From Nanobdellati archaeon (lineage in GTDB: Archaea > EX4484-52 > JAADEF01), in the NCBI GenBank assembly GCA_015521505.1, contig WAOB01000131.1:1-18669 (forward strand): 18,669 bases of DNA, in the 5' to 3' direction. Shown one piece after another: positions 1 to 7,120 of the stretch. The first letter of the stretch is position 1, and every line of letters starts with the position of its first letter. Under the pieces are notes generated by a model, which had not been told where the DNA came from, made no database searches, and saw only the letters and a list, made by a program, of their open reading frames with translations. The position numbers and the translations under genes were made by a program.

Positions 1-913
1 TTTTAAATCTATCTTCTCCCTCTTTATATACTTTCTCTAACTCTAAAATTATTTTACTTTTTTCTTCCTTTACATTTTTCTCTAATTCATACAACCCTAA
101 TTTGTTTAATATCTTTAGTATTTTAGGTATTTTCTTTGGTTCTCTTTCTTCTACTTTTTCTACCTCTTCTACTTTTTCTTTTTCTTTTGTTGCTTCTCTA
201 TTCGTTTCTATCTTTTTGTTTATGTCTTCAATGAACTTCTCAAATATAGCATCTATTAGTTCGATGAGTTTGTTGTAGTTTTCTAATTCTTTTTCAATTG
301 CTGCTTTTTTTTCCTCATAATCTTTTTTAGATATCAAACCTCTGTTATAAAGAGATTCTAATGCTTTTAGATCTTGTTTAAGTTTAGATTCTTCCTCTTT
401 AAAAATACCTTTACTAAATGCTTCCTTTATCTCTTTCTCTATTCTACTTTTAAGTTCTTCTATTTCTTCTAACTCTAACTCCTTTTTTATTATTTCTTCA
501 ATTCTTTCTATTTTCTCTTCAATGTCTTCCTTACCTCTTTCGTATTCTTCCTCGCTTATGATACCGTGGTCATATAATGATTTTAGAGAATTTAAATCAT
601 TGATCCAATTCTCTTTCATTTTTTTCAATTCTTCTATGTGTTTCTTTTTAATATAAGATATGGATGAAGAAGAGACATCTTGAGTTCTTTCTGACTTTTC
701 TTTTACCCTGATACTTTTTTCTCTTTTTTCAAATGTCTTTAATTTTTCTTCCATTTGGTTCTTCGCCCTTAAATAGGCATCCTTAGATATTAGTCCTTTT
801 TTGTAACTCTCTTCCAAGTCTTTCATAACTTTGACTATTTTTTTCTTTTCAGTAATATAAACGTTGCTTTCAATATCCTTTTCACTTATAACATGCATCT
901 CTTCTGTTTGCAT
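1..913 (-). CDS. Coiled-coil protein with SHOCT-like repeats (partial, 3' end beyond window)
   Basis: The frame is open from an ATG at 913 to the left edge, giving 304 residues without a stop. The protein is very rich in Glu and Lys and is predicted to be mostly helical or coiled coil, with no signal peptide or membrane segment. Three copies of a helix-turn-helix pattern can be read: LEESYKKGLIS (about 33-43), LKSLYDHGIIS (110-120) and LESLYNRGLIS (185-195). Each is followed by an acidic residue, an aromatic and a Lys/Glu helix, as in the SHOCT family (pattern L..LY..G.IS..EY...K..I). The turn glycines lie at 40, 117 and 192, about 75-77 residues apart. A degenerate copy sits near 163-180 and another may begin at about 290. 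A GTGAG motif 7 bases before the ATG serves as Shine-Dalgarno. Only 11 bases separate it from the upstream coiled-coil gene, so they are probably co-transcribed. The function is unknown; SHOCT modules are thought to mediate oligomerisation or binding. Confidence 0.8.
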   Translation of the reverse strand, partial: MQTEEMHVISEKDIESNVYITEKKKIVKVMKDLEESYKKGLISKDAYLRAKNQMEEKLKTFEKREKSIRVKEKSERTQDVSSSSISYIKKKHIEELKKMKENWINDLNSLKSLYDHGIISEEEYERGKEDIEEKIERIEEIIKKELELEEIEELKSRIEKEIKEAFSKGIFKEEESKLKQDLKALESLYNRGLISKKDYEEKKAAIEKELENYNKLIELIDAIFEKFIEDINKKIETNREATKEKEKVEEVEKVEEREPKKIPKILKILNKLGLYELEKNVKEEKSKIILELEKVYKEGEDRFK

Positions 914-924
914 AAAATCTCACA

Positions 925-1242
925 TCATCCCCAAACTTCTTTCAGTTCTTTCTGTACTTTCATAAGTTTCTCAAGCTTCTCATTTATATCGTTCAGTTTT
1001 TTCTCTATGTTTATTCTTTGAGCATTTAACTCTGCTTCCTTTTGAGCAAATTTTGCTATTGTATCTCTCAACTCGATCTCTTTTTGTTGAACTTGCTTTA
1101 GTTGTTCCTCTATCTCATGGTGTTTCATTTCAAGCTTGTTTTTCTCTTCAGTGATTCTTTCAATCTTTTCTTTAATTTCTCTGAATATCTCTAAGATATC
1201 CTTTTCTCCCATATTGTTCTGTACTTTTTGCTGCTCTTCCAT
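925..1242 (-). CDS. Small coiled-coil protein, 105 residues, function unknown
   Basis: The whole chain from about residue 18 to 100 is Glu/Lys/Gln-rich with hydrophobic residues at heptad spacing, so a single long coiled coil is predicted. There are no cysteines, signal peptide or membrane segment. The length and helix content recall prefoldin beta. However, I see no central beta-hairpin segment, and its partner prefoldin alpha is encoded elsewhere (6030-6440), so I do not make that call. The ATG at 1242 follows a strong GAGGTGAT Shine-Dalgarno. It is the first gene of a probable two-gene unit with the SHOCT-repeat protein, which begins 11 bases after its stop. The two coiled-coil proteins may form a complex, but that is inferred from adjacency only. 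Confidence 0.8.
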   Translation of the reverse strand: MEEQQKVQNNMGEKDILEIFREIKEKIERITEEKNKLEMKHHEIEEQLKQVQQKEIELRDTIAKFAQKEAELNAQRINIEKKLNDINEKLEKLMKVQKELKEVWG

Positions 1243-1292
1243 TGTTTATCACCTCAGAATTGTATTTTACATAATACTATAAGATGATGAAG

Positions 1293-1303
1293 AATATAAA
1301 TAA
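1293..1303 (-). promoter_or_regulatory. Putative TATA box for the coiled-coil gene pair
   Basis: On the minus strand this reads TTATTTATATT, about 50 bases upstream of the ATG at 1242. A start site about 25 bases downstream would leave a leader of about 25-30 bases, enough to include the GAGGTGAT Shine-Dalgarno. It is a sequence match only; other AT-rich stretches lie nearby. Confidence 0.4.
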
Positions 1304-1318
1304 TTTAATTTATAGATG

Positions 1319-1340
1319 AAAAGAATAAAAAAGAAATAAA
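1319..1340 (-). terminator. T-rich terminator-like tract after the pentapeptide-repeat gene
   Basis: About 10 bases past the TGA stop at 1350-1352, the minus strand carries runs of T broken by single A, C or G bases. This is the usual form of an intrinsic archaeal terminator. It lies just ahead of the putative promoter of the next minus-strand gene, consistent with separate transcription units. Confidence 0.4.
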
Positions 1341-1349
1341 GCCATTTAC

Positions 1350-1988
1350 TCATTCTATTATTGAACGGTATTGATTTTCTATACTTCTTATTATTTCATT
1401 GCGTGTTATCTTATCTTTTACTTTTTTCATGTTTAGCACATTTATATTCATCTTGTTTTTATCAAATTTCTTTACTATGCTTTTTGATCCATAGATGTTT
1501 TCTATCTCACATCCATATATCTCTATATTATTGAAGGAGCTTTTTCTTATTATCATTCCGTAAATTGTAGAAAATTGGAAATATGCTCTGTTGAATGAAG
1601 ACCTTTCTATTTTTATTTTCTCCATATAAGAATTTATAAAGTGGGAATCATCTAAATTGCTATTTTCAATAGAACAATCATACATTTTTACATTTGAGAG
1701 CATACTATTAGGTATCTTTGCTCTTAATATTCGTGATTCTTCTATTATTGAGAAGGGAATCAATAATCCAGATTCATCTTCTAAATAAAACATACATCTT
1801 TTGAAATGTAGCGGTTTGTCTTTATGCTCTCCCAAATATCTTTCCTTTATAAAGGGTATATATTTTTGTTCTTTTATTCTTTGTATCTCCTTGTCTTTCT
1901 TAGTATATCCTATTATTGCGATATTCTCAAATTCGTATTTTCCATTAACAACATCCAACATAAAATCAGCATAATAAACCATCTTCAT
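1350..1988 (-). CDS. Degenerate pentapeptide-repeat (right-handed quadrilateral beta-helix) protein
   Basis: The likely start is the ATG at 1988, giving 212 residues. The frame is open to a GTG at 1997, but that GTG is part of a GGGTGAG Shine-Dalgarno lying 5 bases before the ATG. Counting from the GTG, residues 78-167 divide without a gap into five-residue units. The central position of every unit, residues 80, 85, 90 and so on to 165, is Ile, Leu, Met or Phe. Examples are CSIEN, SNLDD, SHFIN, SSFNR and AYFQF. That is the pentapeptide-repeat signature, about 18 units or roughly 4.5 coils of a square beta-helix. The usual Ala at the pocket position is mostly Ser, Cys or Ile, so sequence searches may miss it. 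The first 77 residues and the Lys-rich last 48 are not recognised. No signal peptide is visible. The fold is well supported, the role unknown. Confidence 0.75.
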   Translation of the reverse strand: MKMVYYADFMLDVVNGKYEFENIAIIGYTKKDKEIQRIKEQKYIPFIKERYLGEHKDKPLHFKRCMFYLEDESGLLIPFSIIEESRILRAKIPNSMLSNVKMYDCSIENSNLDDSHFINSYMEKIKIERSSFNRAYFQFSTIYGMIIRKSSFNNIEIYGCEIENIYGSKSIVKKFDKNKMNINVLNMKKVKDKITRNEIIRSIENQYRSIIE

Positions 1989-2024
1989 GTTTCTCACCCA
2001 TTAAAATCTTCATTAATAATCTTG

Positions 2025-2051
2025 TTATATTATTTAAGAAAGATTTTTAAA
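2025..2051. promoter_or_regulatory. Divergent promoter region between pentapeptide-repeat gene and ZIP transporter
   Basis: On the plus strand, TTTTTAAA at 2044-2051 is preceded by the purine-rich AAGAAAGA, which could be a BRE. It is centred 26 bases before the ZIP ATG at 2074, the placement expected for a leaderless transcript. On the minus strand, TAAATAATATAA (2036-2025) would start transcription about 15-20 bases before the ATG at 1988, leaving room for its Shine-Dalgarno. The plus-strand assignment is the stronger one. Confidence 0.5.
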
Positions 2052-2073
2052 GTTATTATGATCAGGATCTTAA

Positions 2074-2838
2074 ATGGAAATTAATCTTTTTCTTTATATT
2101 TTTTTCTCACTTGTGTTAATAAGCATACTGTCTCTCATAGGCATATTTTTTCTTTTTGTGAGAAATAGCAAGATACCTTTCGACATTACTTATGTTATAA
2201 GTTTTTCTTCAGGTATCCTTTTAGGTAATGTGTTTATCCACATCTTTCCTAAAATCTCTTCTACATCTTTAAAAGCTATGTTTTTTAACCCCTTCTTCTA
2301 TGTTCTTTTTGGGATTCTATTATATTTTATTATTGAAAAGTTTTTTAGATGGATACATTGCCATAATGGCATGAATGGAGATCATAAGCATCACCTCGGT
2401 TTTATGAATATTGTAGGTGATGGTATACATAATTTTATAGATGGTATTGCGATAGCAAGTGCTTATCTAGTTGATACTAATTTAGGTATTTTAGTAACTA
2501 TTTCTGTAGTATTACATGAGATACCTCAGGAAATAAGCGATTTTGGAATATTGATCTTTTCTGGGATGTCTCTTAGAAAAGCATTGATGTGGAACTTCAT
2601 TGGTTCTTTGTCAGCGATTTTTGGTGGTGTCTTAGTGATTTTTGGTAAGGATTTTATTTTAGAATATTCTTCTATGTTTTTAGCAATAATCGGTGGAGGA
2701 TTTCTATATATTGCATTGTCTGATTTGGTTCCTGAAATACATAAAGAAAGCGATACAAAACAATCAATAATTCAAATCAGTCTTATATTTTTTGGGATAG
2801 GAGTTATGTATTTTTTAGGTTTATTGTTTAGTGATTAG
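2074..2838 (+). CDS. ZIP-family divalent metal (zinc/iron) transporter
   Basis: This is a 254-residue polytopic membrane protein, probably importing Zn2+ or a similar divalent cation into the cytoplasm. Hydrophobic segments lie near residues 5-28, 38-58, 72-92, 112-133, 136-165, 174-190, 202-218 and 232-252, fitting the eight-helix ZIP topology. The family motifs in helices 4 and 5 are present: HNFIDG (119-124) and HEIPQE (148-153). H119, N120, D123, H148, E149 and E153 are the expected binuclear metal-site ligands. The loop before helix 4 is histidine-rich (H95, H97, H104, H106, H107), typical of a ZIP metal-sensing loop. The start is the ATG 26 bases after a TATA-like box, with no Shine-Dalgarno, so it is probably leaderless. 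The metal specificity cannot be read from the sequence. Confidence 0.92.
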   Translation: MEINLFLYIFFSLVLISILSLIGIFFLFVRNSKIPFDITYVISFSSGILLGNVFIHIFPKISSTSLKAMFFNPFFYVLFGILLYFIIEKFFRWIHCHNGMNGDHKHHLGFMNIVGDGIHNFIDGIAIASAYLVDTNLGILVTISVVLHEIPQEISDFGILIFSGMSLRKALMWNFIGSLSAIFGGVLVIFGKDFILEYSSMFLAIIGGGFLYIALSDLVPEIHKESDTKQSIIQISLIFFGIGVMYFLGLLFSD

Positions 2839-2848
2839 TTTTTTAAAA
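2839..2848 (+). promoter_or_regulatory. TATA box for leaderless GAPN transcript
   Basis: A run of seven T followed by AAA begins at the last base of the ZIP TAG stop region and is centred about 26 bases before the ATG at 2870. No Shine-Dalgarno precedes that ATG. Position and sequence match the element before the other probably leaderless genes here. Confidence 0.55.
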
Positions 2849-2869
2849 TTTACTTTTGATTGTGAGTTT

Positions 2870-4303
2870 ATGAAGTATAGTTATTATGTCTTAGGCAATT
2901 TTGAGGAGAGTTCTGATTTTTTTGATGTTATATCTCCACATACAATGGAGAAATTTGCTGAGGTATCTTTAATCTCTTCTGAGAGAGCAAAAGAAGTTTT
3001 AACAACACTTGGTGACTTGAAGAGAGAGATTGCATCTATACCTTTAGATTTAAGGTTGAGGGTTTTGATGGAGTGGTCTAAAGAAATTGAGAATATGAAA
3101 AAAGATCTTATAGAGTCTCTTATAAATGAGTCAGGTAAAACAATACATTATGCAGAAGGAGAGATTAATGCATTATTAGAAAGATTTAAGTTCGTGGAGA
3201 GAGAGATTGAATTTTTACAACCTGAAATTAAAGATGGTGATTATGGGTTTGGAACAAAAGACAAATATGCTTTGGTCATTAAAGAACCATTAGGAATTAT
3301 AACCTGTATAGCCCCATTTAATTATCCTGTCTTAACATTGATGAATAAAGTTATTCCTGCCATATTAGGAGGTAATATCGTTATTGCAAAACCATCTCTT
3401 AAAACACCTATTTCGGGTGTTTTGCTTGCACGAGCATGGGATAAAGCATCTGACAGAATAGGATTTGATAAAAGGGTATTTAATGTGTTTATTGGTAGAT
3501 CTTCTGAAATTGGTGATTTAATCGTTTCTCATGAAAGTATTGATGGTGTGTCTTTTACTGGTTCAACTTATATAGGGCAAAAAATCTCTCAAAAAGTAGG
3601 GATGAAAAAATTTCATGCAGAACTTGGAGGTAAAGGAACGGCTCTTGTTCTGGATGATTGTGATATGGAATATTACGCTAAGGAGATTTGTGATGGCGCT
3701 TTTAAATTTTCTGGACAAAGATGTGATTCTTTAAACAGAGTAATTGTTATTGAAAAATACAAAGAAAAACTATTGAATGCTTTGTTAAATGAAATTGGGA
3801 ACTGGAATTATGGAGATGTGTATGACCACAACACTAAAATAACTCCTCTTATAGATAGTGATGCTGTAAATAAAGTTAGATCGTTAGTAGAGGATGCATT
3901 AAGCAAGGGTGCAAAGGTTATCTATGGTTATGAATTTATAAAGGACAACGTTATGTTGCCAACTATTTTAGATGGTGTTAATGAGTCGATGGACATATAT
4001 TACGAAGAAATATTTGGTCCTGTTTTAACTATAACTACTGTGAAGGATAAGAAAGAAGCGATAGAAAAGGCGTTAGATAATAAATACGGTCTTGATGCGA
4101 GCATCTTTACTTCTAATATTTTAGAAGGTATAGAGATTGCGAAAAAACTAAATGATGGGTCTGTTACGATAAATGCTCACCCCACTCATAGTATAGGATA
4201 TTTTCCTTATGGTGGGAATAAACTTTCAGGTATTGGAAGAGAAGGAGTTTTTGTTTCACTAAAAGAATTTGTTAAAACTAAAACAATAATAATAAAGAGG
4301 TGA
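2870..4303 (+). CDS. gapN: Aldehyde dehydrogenase, probable non-phosphorylating glyceraldehyde-3-phosphate dehydrogenase (GAPN)
   Basis: This NAD(P)-dependent aldehyde dehydrogenase probably oxidises glyceraldehyde-3-phosphate directly to 3-phosphoglycerate, the one-step reaction used in archaeal glycolysis. Numbering from the chosen ATG (477 residues), the ALDH core is complete: PFNYP with oxyanion-hole N151, IAKPS with K174, FTGST, ELGGKG with general base E251, the nucleophile C285 in FSGQRCD, and EEIFGP (379-384) contacting the nicotinamide ribose. FSGQRCD is the form I associate with archaeal and streptococcal GAPN, rather than the generic GQ.C. A longer frame begins at GTG 2831, but it would place the TATA-like box inside the coding sequence and overlap the ZIP gene; ATG 2870 lies 26 bases after that box. 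Other ALDH substrates, such as lactaldehyde or succinate semialdehyde, cannot be excluded. Confidence 0.8.
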   Translation: MKYSYYVLGNFEESSDFFDVISPHTMEKFAEVSLISSERAKEVLTTLGDLKREIASIPLDLRLRVLMEWSKEIENMKKDLIESLINESGKTIHYAEGEINALLERFKFVEREIEFLQPEIKDGDYGFGTKDKYALVIKEPLGIITCIAPFNYPVLTLMNKVIPAILGGNIVIAKPSLKTPISGVLLARAWDKASDRIGFDKRVFNVFIGRSSEIGDLIVSHESIDGVSFTGSTYIGQKISQKVGMKKFHAELGGKGTALVLDDCDMEYYAKEICDGAFKFSGQRCDSLNRVIVIEKYKEKLLNALLNEIGNWNYGDVYDHNTKITPLIDSDAVNKVRSLVEDALSKGAKVIYGYEFIKDNVMLPTILDGVNESMDIYYEEIFGPVLTITTVKDKKEAIEKALDNKYGLDASIFTSNILEGIEIAKKLNDGSVTINAHPTHSIGYFPYGGNKLSGIGREGVFVSLKEFVKTKTIIIKR

Positions 4304-4309
4304 GGTGAT

Positions 4310-5296
4310 ATGGTAAAAAGGCAGAAAGGAAAGAAAGCATTGACAAAAGAAGAATATAAAGCAAAGGAAGATGAAAAGATAGCCATAACTATAAATAAAA
4401 ATGTTTTGATTGTTGCTGTAGGTGTTATTAGTTTAATAATTGGATTTGTTATAGGAAGTTATTCTTCTTTATTTACTGGTAATGAGAAGATATCTGAAGA
4501 TGAAGTTGGGAAAATTGTCAAATCCACTGTGGAGAATTTACTTTCACAACAATATGGTGGTAGTTACACACCAGAGGTTAATATTGTAGACGTTATAGAT
4601 CAGGGATCTTATTATGAAGTAAGTTTTGATGTACAGGGTCAAGAGATGTCAGTTTATGTGAGTTATGATGGTAAGAAGATGTTTTTACAAGGTTTAGATA
4701 CTGTTTCTGTAGAGGGAGAGACCACTTCTTTAGATGTTGAGAGATTTAATGTTTCAGAAGATGATGATCCATACAAAGGTAGTGAAAACGCTTCTGTAGT
4801 AATAATAGAATTTTCAGATTTCCAATGTCCTTTCTGTAAAAGATTTTTTGATACAACATTGAAGCAATTAGAAGAGGAATATATTAAGACAGGTAAAGTT
4901 AAGTTTGTATATAGAGATTTTCCATTAGATTTCCATCAAAACGCTTTGTTGGCTGCTATGGCAGCAGAGTGTGCAGATGATCAAGGTAGATTTTGGGATT
5001 ACCATGATGTGTTGTTTGAGAGACAAAGTGAGTGGGAGGGTTTAGATAATGAAGAGGCAAAAGAGAAGTTTAAAGAATACGCATCCCAACTTGGATTGGA
5101 TGAAAATCAATTTAACGAATGTCTTGATTCTGAGAAATATAGAGAAGAGGTCATGGATGATATGAAAGATGGGCAAAAATATGGTGTTACAGGAACACCT
5201 ACATTGTTTATTAACGGAGTAAAACTTGTAGGTGCTCAGCCATATAATGTTGTTAAGAGTATAATAGAGGAGGAATTAGCCAGAGCAGGCAATTAG
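4310..5296 (+). CDS. Membrane-anchored DsbA-like thiol-disulfide oxidoreductase
   Basis: The 328-residue protein starts with a Lys-rich cytoplasmic stretch (1-30), then one membrane helix (about 31-50), an acidic linker or small domain (60-150), and a thioredoxin-fold DsbA/Thioredoxin_4 domain (about 155-325) outside the cell. The active site is CPFC (C173, C176) and the cis-proline loop is TGTP (P297). It probably introduces or shuffles disulfides in exported proteins. A second cysteine pair, C221 and C271, lies in the helical insertion and probably forms a structural disulfide, as in other DsbA relatives. Two overlapping GGTGA motifs precede the ATG; the first, 6 bases away, overlaps the GAPN stop codon, so the two genes are probably translated from one transcript. 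The exported cysteine-containing proteins downstream are plausible substrates, by inference. Confidence 0.85.
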   Translation: MVKRQKGKKALTKEEYKAKEDEKIAITINKNVLIVAVGVISLIIGFVIGSYSSLFTGNEKISEDEVGKIVKSTVENLLSQQYGGSYTPEVNIVDVIDQGSYYEVSFDVQGQEMSVYVSYDGKKMFLQGLDTVSVEGETTSLDVERFNVSEDDDPYKGSENASVVIIEFSDFQCPFCKRFFDTTLKQLEEEYIKTGKVKFVYRDFPLDFHQNALLAAMAAECADDQGRFWDYHDVLFERQSEWEGLDNEEAKEKFKEYASQLGLDENQFNECLDSEKYREEVMDDMKDGQKYGVTGTPTLFINGVKLVGAQPYNVVKSIIEEELARAGN

Positions 5297-5303
5297 TTGA
5301 TAC

Positions 5304-5325
5304 CTTTTTCTTTTTATTTCTTCTT
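5304..5325 (+). terminator. T-rich terminator-like tract after the DsbA-like gene
   Basis: Runs of T interrupted by C and A begin about 8 bases after the TAG stop at 5294-5296. The tract could end the GAPN-DsbA transcript. It overlaps the probable TATA element of the next gene, so terminator and promoter would share these bases. Confidence 0.35.
5309..5318 (+). promoter_or_regulatory. Putative TATA box for the aIF6 operon
   Basis: The sequence TCTTTTTATT is centred about 27-28 bases before the ATG at 5342. No GGTGA-type Shine-Dalgarno lies before that ATG, which is consistent with leaderless initiation of the first gene in the operon. Confidence 0.45.
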
Positions 5326-5341
5326 ATTGTGGTAGATAGAT

Positions 5342-6016
5342 ATGGCAATTATAAAAGGAAAATTTGATGGAGATGTCAATGTAGGATTGTATGTGGTTGT
5401 TAATGATACCTTTGCTATTTTACCAAAATTCTTAACTCCTTCCTTTGATTTTAGGAGCATTTTTGAGGTAGAAATCATAAATGCAAGTATTTATGAATGT
5501 CCTTTTATTGGAATTTTTTCAGTTATGAATAATAAGGGTATGATTCTACCTTCAAGAATCTCTGATAAAGAATTTAAAGAAATTGTTGGGTCAATAAAAA
5601 GGATAGATAGAGATTTTAATGTCATTAAACTTGAAACAAACGAGAATGTTTTGGGTAATTTAATTTTATGTAATGATAAAGGTGCGATAATATCAGAAAC
5701 TTTAAAAAAATATAGGAAAAAAATAGAAGATGTGTTAGGTGTAGAGACGGATGTTGGAAAAATAATGGATTTGGAGATAGTGGGTAGTTTAGGCTATGCA
5801 ACAAATAAAGGTTTTGTTATCTCTGCTTATGCATCGGAAGAGGAATATGATCATGTTAAAGGCATTTTAAAAGTAGAAGGTGATATCGCAACTGTTAATT
5901 ATGGATCTCCTTATGTCAGATCTGGTATTATTGCTAATGAGAACTCTTTGGTTGTGGGTGAGAATACTACACCAATTGAGATGGGTAGAATAGCAGAGAG
6001 TTTAGGGTTTGTTTGA
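5342..6016 (+). CDS. eif6: Translation initiation factor aIF6
   Basis: aIF6 binds the large ribosomal subunit and prevents premature joining with the small subunit. It has a five-fold pseudosymmetric pentein fold, and the translation shows the repeating pattern: five similar blocks of about 45 residues with recurring NVLGN/NVGLY-type turns and a hydrophobic strand ending in an N-K/D-G turn. Examples are VNVGLYVVVND near 12, ENVLGNLILCNDKG near 100, GSLGYATNKG near 149 and RSGIIANENS near 192. The length of 224 residues is normal for the family. It is the first gene of a four-gene unit followed after 13 bases by prefoldin alpha. A tif6-pfdA pairing is common in archaea, often together with L31e, L39e and LX genes, which are missing here. 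Confidence 0.93.
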   Translation: MAIIKGKFDGDVNVGLYVVVNDTFAILPKFLTPSFDFRSIFEVEIINASIYECPFIGIFSVMNNKGMILPSRISDKEFKEIVGSIKRIDRDFNVIKLETNENVLGNLILCNDKGAIISETLKKYRKKIEDVLGVETDVGKIMDLEIVGSLGYATNKGFVISAYASEEEYDHVKGILKVEGDIATVNYGSPYVRSGIIANENSLVVGENTTPIEMGRIAESLGFV

Positions 6017-6029
6017 AAGGGTGATGATG

Positions 6030-6440
6030 ATGGATAAAATTGATGAAAAGAAGATTAGTGAGATGATTTATCTATATGAGGCATATGAAAAAAAATTAAA
6101 CGAAATGATGGCATTTAAAGAGAGTATTGAGAGAAATGTTAAAGAATATGATAATATTATTTCTTCTTTAGATGTTTTAGAAAACAATAAGGAAGAGGTT
6201 ATTTTACCTTTATCATCTATTGCATTTCTTCCTGTAGAGAAAATACCTTCCGATAAGTTGTTGGTTATAGTAGGATCGAATATTGCTGTGGAAATGGATT
6301 ATAAGGATGCAAAGAGATATTTTTCCAATCTTAAAGAGAAACTTGAGAAGGAGATATCTAAATTTGATAAAGAAATAGATAAACTCGCTGTTATGCTTGA
6401 AGGGTTAAAGCAGCAACTCTCTCAATATGGGGTTGTGTAA
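6030..6440 (+). CDS. pfdA: Prefoldin alpha subunit
   Basis: Prefoldin is the jellyfish-shaped chaperone that captures unfolded proteins and passes them to the thermosome. Two terminal helices, about 1-50 and 92-132, form the coiled-coil tentacle. Between them is the conserved beta-hairpin region with LPLSSIAFLPVEKI, DKLLVIVGSNIAVEM and an aromatic-ended helix start, as expected for the alpha subunit. The chosen start is the third of three consecutive ATG codons (6024, 6027, 6030), because AGGGTGA lies 5 bases before it; this gives 136 residues. The longer frame from TTG at 6009 would overlap aIF6. The beta subunit is not in the window. Confidence 0.9.
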   Translation: MDKIDEKKISEMIYLYEAYEKKLNEMMAFKESIERNVKEYDNIISSLDVLENNKEEVILPLSSIAFLPVEKIPSDKLLVIVGSNIAVEMDYKDAKRYFSNLKEKLEKEISKFDKEIDKLAVMLEGLKQQLSQYGVV

Positions 6441-6449
6441 GGTGATTTG

Positions 6450-7115
6450 ATGGAATATGATATTGTTAAAAAAGGAGGGTATGATTATTTAAAGTTTTTA
6501 CTTGATTCTGGAGAGGAGATTTTTGCTCAACCTGGTGCTTTAATGATGTTGAGAGGGGATGTAGAGGTAAACACAAAGATGTTAGGAGGTAAATCTTTTA
6601 TCGGTTTGAAAGTTGGTTTTTTGGCACAGGAAAGTGTTTTTATAAATAGGTTTGTTGCCAAAAACTCATGTGAATTGTGGTTTTCTCCTTCTTTACCTGG
6701 TGTTTTGGAGAGTATAGATCTCAAAGGAGAGGAGTTTTATTTGAAAGATGGTGCTTATCTATGTCATTATGGTGATATTGTAATAGATACAAAGTTTTTT
6801 GGTTTAAAAGGGATATTTTCTAATTCAGGTTTATTTTGGTTAAAGGTTTCTGGTAATGGAAGGGTTTTCACAAATACTTTTGGGGGTATAGAAGAGATTA
6901 ATTTAGAAGGTAATGAAATTTTGGTAGATAACTACAACCTGTTGGCTTTTTCTTCTGGCGTTAATGCTGAGATTGTGAAGTTAGGAGGGATGAAAACATT
7001 CTTTTTTGGAGGAGAAGGGTTAATGTTTAAATTATCCGGATATGGTAAGGTTTTGATACAAACAAGAAACCTTCCTTCATTTGCATATCAGGTGATGAGA
7101 TTTAGTAAGGAGTGA
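6450..7115 (+). CDS. AIM24-family / TIGR00266 conserved protein
   Basis: This 221-residue protein matches the widespread AIM24 (DUF124, TIGR00266) family, an all-beta double-barrel of unknown biochemical role; the yeast member is needed for mitochondrial inner-membrane organisation. Visible landmarks are the QPGALMML turn near 30, a Gly-rich hydrophobic stretch GGKSFIGLKVGFLAQESVFI near 46, SGNGRVFTNTFGG near 132, and the closing GGEGLMFKLSGYGKVLIQT near 188-206. There is no clear membrane helix, though several stretches are strongly hydrophobic. The GGTGAT Shine-Dalgarno lies 4 bases before the ATG at 6450; an in-frame TTG one codon earlier is less likely. It sits 9 bases after prefoldin alpha and 5 bases before ValRS, so it belongs to the same operon. 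Confidence 0.88.
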   Translation: MEYDIVKKGGYDYLKFLLDSGEEIFAQPGALMMLRGDVEVNTKMLGGKSFIGLKVGFLAQESVFINRFVAKNSCELWFSPSLPGVLESIDLKGEEFYLKDGAYLCHYGDIVIDTKFFGLKGIFSNSGLFWLKVSGNGRVFTNTFGGIEEINLEGNEILVDNYNLLAFSSGVNAEIVKLGGMKTFFFGGEGLMFKLSGYGKVLIQTRNLPSFAYQVMRFSKE

Positions 7116-7120
7116 TCTTT

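Noticed and set aside
925..1242. Prefoldin beta as identity of the 105-residue coiled-coil protein
   Set aside because: The helical length fits, but no central beta-hairpin segment can be read and it is not near the alpha subunit gene.
1824..2084. Plus-strand open frame of 86 residues across the start of the pentapeptide-repeat gene
   Set aside because: It lies antisense to that gene and overlaps the ZIP start; the hydrophobic translation is what the complement of Lys/Tyr/Ile codons produces, and no ribosome-binding site or promoter fits.
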